Shown in pieces: positions 34,202 to 42,498 of a DNA stretch of 64,000 bases (the stretch's first letter is position 1; every line of letters begins with the position of its first letter). The notes beneath the pieces are model-generated. The model worked only from the letters and a program-made list of their open reading frames with translations, ran no database searches and was not told where the DNA came from. This DNA is from Verrucomicrobiota bacterium (lineage in GTDB: Bacteria; Verrucomicrobiota; Verrucomicrobiia; CAIQCK01), in NCBI GenBank assembly GCA_016235595.1, contig JACRJX010000014.1, forward strand, positions 98,110-162,109. Reading direction: 5' to 3'. The position numbers and the translations under genes are program-made.

Positions 34202-37021
34202 TTATTTCCAGTGGTAGATGTGCACGCCGTAAGGACCAAACGTATCCGTGAAACCGCCTTCTTCCGATCGGAGTTGCCGCTTCTCGAAAGGCAACAAGAT
34301 GCGTTTCGCCCCGGCGGCGGAGAAACGCACGACAACATCTGCGTTGGCTGAGTTTGCCGCCAGGATGTATTTGTGGCCAGCGTGTTCTTTCAACAACGCG
34401 CTGATGCTCGGATAACCAAGCGCGTCTTTCGCCGGGCCGCTGAGGATCTGCGGCGGGGGCGGCTGCGGCCCCGTGCGCTCGACCATCACGTCCTGCAGTT
34501 GAGACAGTTCGCCAGCCAATTCGCAGATGTTCCGCCACGTTTCCGGCGTGTGTGTGACGCCGTGGTTCTTGCCCGTGCCGCCATAGGTGTACCACGTGAT
34601 GCCGTGCGCGCCGTGGATAATTGAGAGATAGCTCATCGCCCACAACTCCGCCCGCGTCGGAAACCGCGGCCAACCCCAGCCCTCGAAATCCTGGATGAGC
34701 GCCCAGATGGTTTTGCGCCGCGTGCCGTTCCGAGCCAGATCGCCTGCGATGGTCTTCATGTCGGCGATGACTTGCGGCACTCCTTTGTCGCCGTTGTCGC
34801 GAATCGGGTAGATCTCCGGCAGAAAACCGTCCGTGGACTTCACGTAGTCCGTGTAACGCGAGGACGGCGGCGAGCCAACGCCGTCGGCCTGCACGGTGAT
34901 ATGCGCCGGGTCCACGTCATGAATCGCATCCGAAAGCGCGCACAGTTCGTCGTCGCCAATGTGGCTTGCCGTGTCGTCGGCCAGATACCACGCCAACAAC
35001 GCCGGCTGCGATTCTTCACGCAACACATCCCACAAGACACTTTCAGCGTTCTTGCAGTTTGCGCCGCCGCCGGAGGCGACGAAGAGCTTGATGCCGTGGC
35101 GTTGCGCTGCCGAATAGAACTCCGCGAACGCGGGGCTTCGCGCGCTGTTGTAAGTGTGGGCGAAATTGAAGCCCGCCGCGCGCAGGTCACCGAACGCCTT
35201 GTCGAGACTGTCGTCGTTGAACGCTTTTTTCCACACCGCATATAGCCCGATCGGAAAGAAAGGCTTGCCGTCCACGAGCGTCATGCCGTCGTCGCGCAGC
35301 GAAACAACGTTTCGCGTGCGCGGCGGGCGCACCAGCAGGAAAAAGTCGCGCCGCATCGCGTTGCCGGCGAAATCGGACGCGCTCACCGTCATGCGATGGA
35401 GATTGGGCGAATCATCGCGTCGCGCCGGGCGCGGCCCGGCCATCTCGATCTCCGCAATGTCCAAGAACGCGCCACCGAAGATATCCGGCTGATCGAATCC
35501 GAAACTGATGACGGCGTTGGACGCGCCATCGGGCGCATCCATCTCGTAGATATCCTGGTGCCACCCGGTGTTGGCCGCGCCAAATTCCAGCATCGTCGGT
35601 TGTCCAACAGCAACGCCTTTCGTGTCGAGCCATGTCACGCTGCCGCCGTGCTTTTTCCCACTGCTCATCGCGGCCTTGAGATCCATTGAATGGCGGGTCC
35701 AACAGCCGAGCTGATAGTGCGCGCGCGGGACGATGGGAATCTCGGGCGACTGAACTGAAAAGGACGTGTCGATCCTGTCCGGTTGCCGCGTGATGTGAAA
35801 TCCCGGCGGTGCGTCCGGCGTCCGGCGTGCCGTGCGGTCGATGGTGAGCGCGCCATTGTAGTTGCTCACTCGCCAGCGCGACAACGCGCCGTCAACGGCG
35901 GGCGGCTTGAGTGGACTCGAGGGCCGGTAAACGAATTTGCCACCGGCAAATGACAACTCGCGGGTCACATCTTTGTCATCAAGTGCCAGACGCACTGTCT
36001 TGCGGTCCACTCCGGTCTCATCGGCAAATCGAAACCAGATGGGCGCTTTCGCGTCGGCGGTGCGAGTCGCGCTGTGCGCCGCCAGGCTTGGCGGCTGACA
36101 ATCGCGGCCCTGCCACGGTCCGTCGACAGTGTTGCCGATGGAAACCCTCTTTAACACGGGCGTCTTCGTTGGATCGGCGGTTTCCAGCATGGCGCTGTAG
36201 CGAACCCAGGGCTGGTGCTTCTGCGTCTGCCTCCACGCATCGAGTTCCACCGGCTCAGACCAATCACCCGGTCCGCCCTGTTCGTCTGGCGCGCTGGCGA
36301 CCCGAAGCCGTATCGCTGTTCCCGCGGGAATCTCAGCGTTGCAGGTCACGGAACGTGAATCACCCGTCACACGCAACGGGCGCGAGGTCATCGACCCACG
36401 CCGCTCGAAGACCGCCGGTTCGACGGGCTGTTCGAATTGGATGTCGTCGAGCGCAAGCCATTCGCCGGGATTCAGGTTCGGGCTGTCAAACCCAATGCGA
36501 ACCACGACACTCGCGGCATTGGCCGGCACGATTCCCGCCAAATTCAGCTCGCGCCACTCGGCTGTTGCGGGACCGAACCGAAACGGCGTTGACTCCAGCG
36601 GTTGATCGCTCGCATCGCGCCACTGAAGCTGCGTCAGGCAGTGCCCCTTGTGACCGCTCAAAGTGCCCAGTGAAACATTGGCGCGCCAGTGAAGCCGAAA
36701 CCGGTAAACGGCGCCGGGCCGCACGCGAACCAGGCGCGAAGAGACCTCGAATGCGGTGTCACCTTTCGCGGATCGGTTCGCGACCCGCAGGCAGTTGCCC
36801 GCGCGTCCCTCGCCAACAACACCGATGTCGAGCGCCTTCCGATAGTTCTCGGCCTTCCATTCCTTGATTCCATTCTCAAACCGCTCCGCAAACACCTCTC
36901 CCCACTGGCGCGCGAGTTGGATCGAACCATCCACCACCTCGGTGTTGCGTCCGTCACAAAAGCTGTCGGAACCTTGAACGGCTGCCGCCAGTGCGCTCAA
37001 AACAAGAAGCCATCGAATCAT
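34202..37021 (-). CDS. Secreted TIM-barrel glycoside hydrolase-like protein with N-terminal beta-sandwich domains
   Basis: The 939-residue product has a Sec signal (MIRWLLVLSALAAAVQG). Two carbohydrate-binding-like regions lie near 40-210 (FENGIKEWKAENYRKALDI) and 380-530 (GALSRWRVSNYNGAL, FLDIAEIEMAGP), with a fibronectin-like stretch between. A TIM barrel runs from about 585 (GKPFFPIGLYAVW) to 830. It contains LLAWYLADDTASHIGDDE, with candidate acids, and GAHGITWYTYGG. No family could be fixed. GGAG eight bases before ATG 37021 supports that start over a GTG at 37048. It lies between beta-helix paralogs 2 and 3. Confidence 0.78.
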   Translation of the reverse strand: MIRWLLVLSALAAAVQGSDSFCDGRNTEVVDGSIQLARQWGEVFAERFENGIKEWKAENYRKALDIGVVGEGRAGNCLRVANRSAKGDTAFEVSSRLVRVRPGAVYRFRLHWRANVSLGTLSGHKGHCLTQLQWRDASDQPLESTPFRFGPATAEWRELNLAGIVPANAASVVVRIGFDSPNLNPGEWLALDDIQFEQPVEPAVFERRGSMTSRPLRVTGDSRSVTCNAEIPAGTAIRLRVASAPDEQGGPGDWSEPVELDAWRQTQKHQPWVRYSAMLETADPTKTPVLKRVSIGNTVDGPWQGRDCQPPSLAAHSATRTADAKAPIWFRFADETGVDRKTVRLALDDKDVTRELSFAGGKFVYRPSSPLKPPAVDGALSRWRVSNYNGALTIDRTARRTPDAPPGFHITRQPDRIDTSFSVQSPEIPIVPRAHYQLGCWTRHSMDLKAAMSSGKKHGGSVTWLDTKGVAVGQPTMLEFGAANTGWHQDIYEMDAPDGASNAVISFGFDQPDIFGGAFLDIAEIEMAGPRPARRDDSPNLHRMTVSASDFAGNAMRRDFFLLVRPPRTRNVVSLRDDGMTLVDGKPFFPIGLYAVWKKAFNDDSLDKAFGDLRAAGFNFAHTYNSARSPAFAEFYSAAQRHGIKLFVASGGGANCKNAESVLWDVLREESQPALLAWYLADDTASHIGDDELCALSDAIHDVDPAHITVQADGVGSPPSSRYTDYVKSTDGFLPEIYPIRDNGDKGVPQVIADMKTIAGDLARNGTRRKTIWALIQDFEGWGWPRFPTRAELWAMSYLSIIHGAHGITWYTYGGTGKNHGVTHTPETWRNICELAGELSQLQDVMVERTGPQPPPPQILSGPAKDALGYPSISALLKEHAGHKYILAANSANADVVVRFSAAGAKRILLPFEKRQLRSEEGGFTDTFGPYGVHIYHWK

Positions 37022-37060
37022 AAGTGGACTCCATCCATTCACGAACACAGGCGCTTTGCC

Positions 37061-39247
37061 TTAGGGGGCGGACTTGGCCGATTCTTTTTTCTCGCCGAAA
37101 CCGGCAATGTGATTGCCGATCAGCTTGAACTGGCCCGTGACAATAATGATGGCCTGCGTCGCATTCGTGGCGCCGCCACGCTCGATGAGGTTGCCGCGAA
37201 ATAGCGACGTGTCGCTGCCGTGGCCGCTGAACACGACAGGCCGTGTGCAGCCGGTGAAGGTGTTGTTGTGGAGATTCCAATTGGCTGAGGGCACGATCAC
37301 TTCGAAACGATCGCCGGGTTTCATCGAGTGCGGCTCGCGCAGTTTGAAGCGGAGCGTTTCAGGATCGAACGACTCGATGACAGAGGTGGCGCCGGTCGGT
37401 TTGGATTTCTTGTCCAGCCAGGCGAGACGCCAACCGACGCACATCCGGGGGCGAATGCGTTCCTGTGGCAGGCCGGGAGGCGAAAAAGAACGCGTGAAGG
37501 TGCGATCGTCCATGACTTCGCCGACCCACGCCTCCCCGCGTTCGGCGACCATGCCGACGCCGCAGTTGCGGACAAGGTTGCCGTGGACGTTCATGTTCAA
37601 CGCCGGCTCGCGAAGCCGGATGGCGGTCACCGACGGGTCGGCGGCGCCGCGGACATACACCTGGTTCCCGCTGACAATCGTATCGTTGGCGCTGATGTTG
37701 ATGGCAGTCCGCGACACCGGTTTCGGGCCGACGCAGGTCATGTCGAAAATGTTGCCGCTGATGATCGTGTTGCCGGAAGCGTAATGAAGCGGATCGGTCG
37801 CGCCGGATGCCTCGACGGCGGACGAACCGAAGTTGACGAAAAGATTGTCCCGGATGATGACCTGCGTCGCGCCAACGGCGGAGCGGATGGCACAGCCGCC
37901 GTAGGGCGTGATGCTCTCGAAGACGTTGTCGGCAATGATGTGCTGGCCGGCGCCAAGATCGGGATAGGTGTGGTCGCGATTCGCGGGACCGAGGTTGCCC
38001 ATCGCCACGGTGCCGCCGTTGCGCACGTAGTTGCCAATGAACTTCACGAAACGCGAAGCGCCTTCCCACGAACAACCGCCCACGTCCACGATGCGGCACT
38101 GCAGGACGCTGGTGTTCTCGGTGCCGCACATCACGTCGTTAAACGCGTTGCGCGCGGAATCGGTGACAGAGCAGCGCAGATAGGTGATCCACCGGGAATA
38201 TGACTGGCCGGGCTTCACCGTGCCTCGGATCGGGCCGCCTGACACGAAGCATTCGCCCGACATCCGGCTCGCGTGGCAGTTCTCAACCAGCACGCGTTCG
38301 GTGCCGCCAATGGTGATGGCGTTGCAGTGTTTGAGGCCGAAACCCCAGATGTAGGTCGAGCCGCGAGTCCTGATGTAACCCGCCTTGTCCCGATCCTCGA
38401 ACCCCATGAAGCCAGTCATGCGAAAGTTGCGGATGTTCACCTCCGTCCCGCTCGTCAACGTGAAGCACGCCCCTTCGCCCTCGCTGATGTCGAGCAACGT
38501 GTCCACCGCGCTCGCGCCTTCGATGGTGAGCGCCGCGGCGCTGCGCACCCGAATGCTATGCGCCAGCCGATAATGCCCCACCGGGACATGGACGCCGCGC
38601 TTTTCCTTGAGCGCCTGGTCCACGGCCGCCTGAAGCGCGAACGTGTCGTTATGCCGGATGACGGCGTCCTTCACCGTCCGGTTGGCCGCGTCAGTCAGCG
38701 TCAGGACGTTGCCCTCGATCTTTTCGATCCGGCTCACGAGCTGGTCGCGCGCGCCAAACGCGATGACGTAGCCGCTCTCCCAGTCGCGTTTGTTCAACTT
38801 CACCTCGACGCCACCGCCCAGCGGCTGCCAGTCGTGCGTAATGGGAACCTTCGGATGCCATGTCCGGCCGAGATCTTCGGTCCACCGGAACGCAGGCGAG
38901 GCCGACGCCTCGATATCGACGATGTAGATGACCCAGCTTCCGGCGCTGCCGTCATAGCCGCGCACCTCCACGGAATTTTCCACTGGCTTGCGGTTCCGAT
39001 AGGGCTCACCCGTCCCCCAAAGCTGCGTCGGTGTGTAGCGGATATTGCACTTCGACACCATCACGCCCTGACCGACCTTGAAATCGCCAACGTTCGCGAC
39101 GGTGATCTGCTTCGATCCGTCGGTGGTCGCAGCCGCTGTCTCAAATTTCGATCCCGACGCGCCCAAGTCGCGGGCGTTGATCCAATCCGCCGCGCTGGCC
39201 TCTGCTAAACAACAAGTGAGGAAAAGAAATGCAATATTGAGTCTCAT
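37061..39247 (-). CDS. Secreted right-handed beta-helix protein, paralog 3
   Basis: The 728-residue product has a Sec signal (1-19, ending AEASAAD). It shares the family plan: WINARDLGASGS cap, inserted domain with FRWTEDLGRTWHP and DWQPLGGGVEVKL, HNDTFALQAAVDQA, beta-helix coils and the C-terminal GHGSDTSLFRGNLIERGG block. A lysine-rich tail (GEKKESAKSAP) ends it. Its ATG overlaps, as ATGA, the stop of a frameshifted tail of the upstream aminotransferase gene, a sign of former coupling. Function unknown, as for the other copies. Confidence 0.85.
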   Translation of the reverse strand: MRLNIAFLFLTCCLAEASAADWINARDLGASGSKFETAAATTDGSKQITVANVGDFKVGQGVMVSKCNIRYTPTQLWGTGEPYRNRKPVENSVEVRGYDGSAGSWVIYIVDIEASASPAFRWTEDLGRTWHPKVPITHDWQPLGGGVEVKLNKRDWESGYVIAFGARDQLVSRIEKIEGNVLTLTDAANRTVKDAVIRHNDTFALQAAVDQALKEKRGVHVPVGHYRLAHSIRVRSAAALTIEGASAVDTLLDISEGEGACFTLTSGTEVNIRNFRMTGFMGFEDRDKAGYIRTRGSTYIWGFGLKHCNAITIGGTERVLVENCHASRMSGECFVSGGPIRGTVKPGQSYSRWITYLRCSVTDSARNAFNDVMCGTENTSVLQCRIVDVGGCSWEGASRFVKFIGNYVRNGGTVAMGNLGPANRDHTYPDLGAGQHIIADNVFESITPYGGCAIRSAVGATQVIIRDNLFVNFGSSAVEASGATDPLHYASGNTIISGNIFDMTCVGPKPVSRTAINISANDTIVSGNQVYVRGAADPSVTAIRLREPALNMNVHGNLVRNCGVGMVAERGEAWVGEVMDDRTFTRSFSPPGLPQERIRPRMCVGWRLAWLDKKSKPTGATSVIESFDPETLRFKLREPHSMKPGDRFEVIVPSANWNLHNNTFTGCTRPVVFSGHGSDTSLFRGNLIERGGATNATQAIIIVTGQFKLIGNHIAGFGEKKESAKSAP

Positions 39248-39338
39248 AGCTGTCCGATCTTCTGCGATGGGTCCTTGCCGTAGCAGTACGACTGCTTCAT
39301 CACGCTAGCCTGCGGATGAATCAACGGCTCTTCAACGC
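39244..39338 (-). pseudogene. Detached C-terminal tail of the aminotransferase gene (frameshift remnant)
   Basis: In the frame one base off from the aminotransferase, codons from the A-tract at 39347-39344 read LSVEEPLIHPQASVMK and continue through SYCYGKDPSQKIGQL to a TGA at 39246-39244 that overlaps the next ATG as ATGA. The composition looks protein-like and there is no stop over 31 codons. It has no plausible start of its own. A single-base deletion, or a sequencing error, in the A run is the simplest reading. Confidence 0.5.
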
Positions 39339-40673
39339 TCAGCTTTTCGCCAGTTCCTTGCGGTGCGCCCAGACCTTCTCGAAGGCCTTGATGTACTGCT
39401 CGTTGAGTTCGGGCATTTCCTTGGTGAAGAACGGAAGGGAAATCCCATGCTTGTCCACCGCCGCAGCGCCAGGGAACTGGTCCGCCACCACGGGCATGTG
39501 ATGCCACCATTCTTTTTCGTGGAAGATCGCATTCTTGCACAGGAACTGCGCGCCGGCGACGCCTACAGAAACACCCTCCGCCCGCAACGCCTTCACACAC
39601 GCCGCCCGTGACATCCCGGCCTCGGCCTCGTCCAGATAAAACCGATTCGCGGCGTAATACACGCGGTCCACATCCTTGCGGTTTTGCTGTTCACGGAGAC
39701 CCGGCAGCTTGGTGATCCGGTCGTTGAGCCGGCGGACCTGGGCTTTCAACGTGGCGTTCCGCTCGGCGAGTTTCGCCAGTTGGCACTTGGCCAGCGCGGC
39801 AGCCATCGGATGCATGCGCAGTTTCATTCCAAGTCCGTAAGCGTATTTCTTGCAGGGTCCCTTCAACTTGGAGGCCCATTCGTAGTGGCCGAGAATCGTG
39901 GCGCGCTCGAAGTCCTCCTGGTTCTGATAGTTCCCCATGCCGCCTTCGATGGCCGGGAGCGGTTTGCTGGCCTGGAAACTGAAGCACGCCATCCGGCCCC
40001 ATGCGCCCATGAATTTGCCGTGCATGGACGCGCCGTGCGCGTGGCAGGCGTCCTCGAGGACGATGAGGCCTTTCTCTTTGCAGAAGTCGGAGATGTGGTC
40101 CATGTCCGCAGGCATGCCCAGATAGTGCACGGGGAACACGGCTTTCGTGTTCTTGGTCAGCTTCCGTTTCGCATCCTCGATGTCGAAGTTCAGCGTGACG
40201 GGATTGATGTCCACCATGACCGGCACCAGGCCGAAAAACCGCATCGGCGTGATCGTGGCCCAAAACGTGGAGCAAGGCACCATGATCTCGCTGCCAGCCG
40301 GAAGATTCAGCGCGAAATACATGGCCGTGATGGCGCTCGTGCCGTTGTAGTGCGCCTTGCAAAACGGCAGCTTGAAATGCTTCTTCCAATCCGCCTCCAG
40401 CGCATCATTCGGTACGTAGTCGGGCTTCCTCAACACGTCCAGCACCGCCTTCTCTTCCTCGGCTCCATAGCGTGGCCAGGTCGTGGCATCGTCATGCGAC
40501 GCCGTGACCGCTTTCGCGCCGCCCTTCAACGCCAGCGTCTCCGCATCCTTCTGCGCAGCACCTGCCGTGGAGATCGTCGGTGGCAACAATAGCCCCGCAC
40601 CTGCCAAACCGGTGGTTTTGATAAACGTCCTCCGCGTCGCGCCTGTCGTTGAGTGTTGTGCGTTCGTTTTCAT
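39339..40673 (-). CDS. Tat-exported DegT/DnrJ/EryC1/StrS-family PLP aminotransferase, C-terminus frameshifted
   Basis: The 444-residue product has a Tat signal (ATRRTFIKTTGLAGAG), unusual for this normally cytoplasmic sugar-aminotransferase family. The PLP site is intact: HYNGTSAITAMYFAL near 108, Asp208 in VLEDACHAHG, and Schiff-base Lys237 in FSFQASKPLPA. It may act on a keto-sugar outside the cytoplasm, or may be a binding protein. AAAGGAG just before the ATG supports the start. The frame ends at TGA 39341-39339 right after a four-A tract (39347-39344); adding one A would extend it by about 31 residues to 39244, where the stop would overlap the next start. A promoter-like sequence lies 74 bp upstream. 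Confidence 0.88.
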   Translation of the reverse strand: MKTNAQHSTTGATRRTFIKTTGLAGAGLLLPPTISTAGAAQKDAETLALKGGAKAVTASHDDATTWPRYGAEEEKAVLDVLRKPDYVPNDALEADWKKHFKLPFCKAHYNGTSAITAMYFALNLPAGSEIMVPCSTFWATITPMRFFGLVPVMVDINPVTLNFDIEDAKRKLTKNTKAVFPVHYLGMPADMDHISDFCKEKGLIVLEDACHAHGASMHGKFMGAWGRMACFSFQASKPLPAIEGGMGNYQNQEDFERATILGHYEWASKLKGPCKKYAYGLGMKLRMHPMAAALAKCQLAKLAERNATLKAQVRRLNDRITKLPGLREQQNRKDVDRVYYAANRFYLDEAEAGMSRAACVKALRAEGVSVGVAGAQFLCKNAIFHEKEWWHHMPVVADQFPGAAAVDKHGISLPFFTKEMPELNEQYIKAFEKVWAHRKELAKS

Positions 40674-40746
40674 GGGCTCCTTTCAGCAGCTGTGGTTTCT
40701 GGCTGGGTCTTGGCTATGTCCGCGGGCACTGCTCAGTTCAAGCGCG

Positions 40747-40774
40747 AGGATACGCCGACGCCACGGGTCGTCAA
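40747..40774 (-). promoter_or_regulatory. Sigma70-type promoter of the aminotransferase gene
   Basis: On the minus strand, TTGACG (40774-40769) and TATCCT (40752-40747) are separated by 16 bp. The -10 box lies 74 bp from the ATG at 40673. The same hexamers, spacer, flanks (CCCCG before, CGCG after) and 74-bp distance occur before the sialidase-like gene at 42456-42483, which strengthens the call. Confidence 0.6.
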
Positions 40775-40985
40775 CGGGGAATTCTTCGGCGGAGTGGCAT
40801 CGTGGCCCTCACGCTCTGCGTGATGACAACTTTCGGCAGTCTTAGAGGATGAACTCAGCCGCACACGGCGTGTCGTCGTCTCCGTGCGACGACGGATGCT
40901 TCCTGCCGGAGCCAAGGAGTTGCTCGCTGAGGCGGTTCATTTTCTTGCGCAAGCAAAATCAGGTGCGTTGAGTTCTGGGCGTCTG

Positions 40986-41064
40986 GAATGTGGGAGAGGC
41001 CTCAGTGCCTCGACCAGCCATTGCGGAGAATCAGAGTCGGGGCGCTGAGGCCCCTCCCACATTC
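40986..41064. repeat. 79-bp REP-like palindromic element
   Basis: Arms of 29 bases (40986-41014 and 41036-41064) are inverted copies with 26 of 29 positions matching; the mismatches are of the G-U-compatible type in RNA. The loop is 21 bases. It starts 20 bp past the stop of the sialidase-like gene and has no T tract, so it looks more like a dispersed palindromic repeat than a simple terminator, though it could stop transcription. Confidence 0.65.
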
Positions 41065-41083
41065 TGAATATCGTCCGCCACTG

Positions 41084-42382
41084 CTAGTGCTTCCCGCTAA
41101 CTCGCGGCTTCGGTTTGATGAAGATCGCTTCGGCGTAATCAATCCATCCCTTCCGCAGGTCCATTCGGAACCAGCCTTCGCTGTTCTTCGCGTGGAAACG
41201 GGTGGCCGAGCGGGGGCCGAATTCCTTGAGGTCGTATTGCGCCCACGTCTTGCCCATGTCGGTCGAGACGATGATGCCGGTCTTCATCGACGAGGCGGGC
41301 GCGCAGTGCGACGCCAGGATCACGCCGTCCTGGATGATCATGTTGCCGGACTCGACTTTCGGGTTGAACAGCATCGTGTGCTTCTCCGGCTTGGTGATGT
41401 CGGCGGGGTCACAACAGAAGATGCCGCGATCGTAGTCGCCCTGGTTCCACGGCCTGAAAGCGTTGGCGTCGCTGATCCAGTAGCACTTGCCGTCCACAAA
41501 ACTAATGCCGCCGGATTTGTAACGCGAGTTTGAGTCCACCGATATGAGGAGCTTCCACTGCCACTTGTCCTTCTTCTCGTCGTAGGTGCCGCGCAGCCAG
41601 TGGCACTCGAGCCCGGCTCCGCGATTGATATCACCCGTGCAGGCGTAGAACGCGTTTTCAGGCGGGTTATACGCCACCGTGTGGACGTGGCGGCAGAGCA
41701 GCGAGCTGTCGGGGTTGCCCAGCACCGTGCCCGTCTTGCCACCGCCGGGCGAGCCGTTGTCGTGGAAATGGGGATTCTGTCCGAAGGCATACGCGATCTT
41801 CACGGTCCGGCCGCTGTCGGTGGAGTAGTAGATATTCACGGGAACCGCGCCGCCGACCACGTTGCAGTAGTTCCCCCACACCATCATCTCCCTGCCGTTC
41901 ACGTCCCACGAGATGACGCCCGCGAGCGTGTGGAAATACCAGCCGGGGTTGTTGGGATTCTTCGGCGTGTGCGGCAGGTAATCCGCGCCGTTGGCGTCCT
42001 TCACCGTGATCGGCTGGATCGTCTTCAGCTTGTCGGTGCTGAGGAAAAGTTTCTCGCGCGTGCTGAAGAGAACGTTCCCGTTCTTGAGGATGTGGCTGAA
42101 CGTGATGTGCTTCTCCTCGGGGAACGCAATGCGGTGCGGCCATGTGCGGCCATTGTCCTCGGAGAGCATCACCTGCCCGTCGCCGTGGCCGAACGCCCTG
42201 TTGTCGCACTGCGAGTCAATATAAGGCCCCGTCGGCTGCGCCCGATACCAGAAGTGATCGTTGGAAGGGAACTCGTCGGTGGCGGCGTTGAGTTTGCGGG
42301 TGGCGGCTATCATCATTCCACCGGCGGTTGCTGCTGTGGCGCCCAAGAACTTCCGGCGAGTGATTCGTTGTTGTGGCTTCAT
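41084..42382 (-). CDS. Tat-exported sialidase-like (BNR/Asp-box) beta-propeller protein
   Basis: The 432-residue product has a Tat signal (ITRRKFLGATAATAGG). Asp-box-like repeats mark a sialidase-type propeller: LSEDNGRTWPHRI near 73, STDSGRTVKIAY near 187 and STDMGKTWAQYD near 385. The arginine triad and Tyr/Glu of true sialidases are not evident, so the enzyme activity is uncertain; it may act on or bind an unsaturated or neutral sugar. AAGGAAG before ATG 42382 fixes the start. A promoter-like sequence lies 74 bp upstream, and a large palindrome follows the stop. Confidence 0.8.
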   Translation of the reverse strand: MKPQQRITRRKFLGATAATAGGMMIAATRKLNAATDEFPSNDHFWYRAQPTGPYIDSQCDNRAFGHGDGQVMLSEDNGRTWPHRIAFPEEKHITFSHILKNGNVLFSTREKLFLSTDKLKTIQPITVKDANGADYLPHTPKNPNNPGWYFHTLAGVISWDVNGREMMVWGNYCNVVGGAVPVNIYYSTDSGRTVKIAYAFGQNPHFHDNGSPGGGKTGTVLGNPDSSLLCRHVHTVAYNPPENAFYACTGDINRGAGLECHWLRGTYDEKKDKWQWKLLISVDSNSRYKSGGISFVDGKCYWISDANAFRPWNQGDYDRGIFCCDPADITKPEKHTMLFNPKVESGNMIIQDGVILASHCAPASSMKTGIIVSTDMGKTWAQYDLKEFGPRSATRFHAKNSEGWFRMDLRKGWIDYAEAIFIKPKPRVSGKH

Positions 42383-42455
42383 GGTGTTCTTCCTTTTGCG
42401 ATGCTTTGGAGCTTTGGCTTGCTTCTGTGAGCGCTTTGATTTGTTCACGATCGCG

Positions 42456-42483
42456 AGGATACGCCAACCCCGCAAACCGTCAA
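42456..42483 (-). promoter_or_regulatory. Sigma70-type promoter of the sialidase-like gene
   Basis: On the minus strand, TTGACG (42483-42478) and TATCCT (42461-42456) are separated by 16 bp. The -10 box lies 74 bp from the ATG at 42382, exactly as in the promoter at 40747-40774. Part of it sits close to the end of the upstream SDR gene (stop at 42499). Confidence 0.6.
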
Positions 42484-42498
42484 CGGGGAATCCCTCTC

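Larger units (their letters stand above)
40674..41083 (-). other. 410-bp gene-free region with promoter, hairpins and a palindromic repeat
   Basis: No convincing gene is present; the longest short frames lack ribosome sites and family resemblance. It contains the aminotransferase promoter (40747-40774), a 7-bp perfect stem (40872-40878 with 40887-40893, 8-base loop) and the large palindromic element 40986-41064. I see nothing else in it. Confidence 0.6.

Noticed and set aside
39339..39347. Programmed -1 frameshift to express the aminotransferase tail
   Set aside because: The AAAA tract would allow only poor re-pairing in the P site and no clear stimulatory structure follows; a plain indel or sequencing error is simpler.
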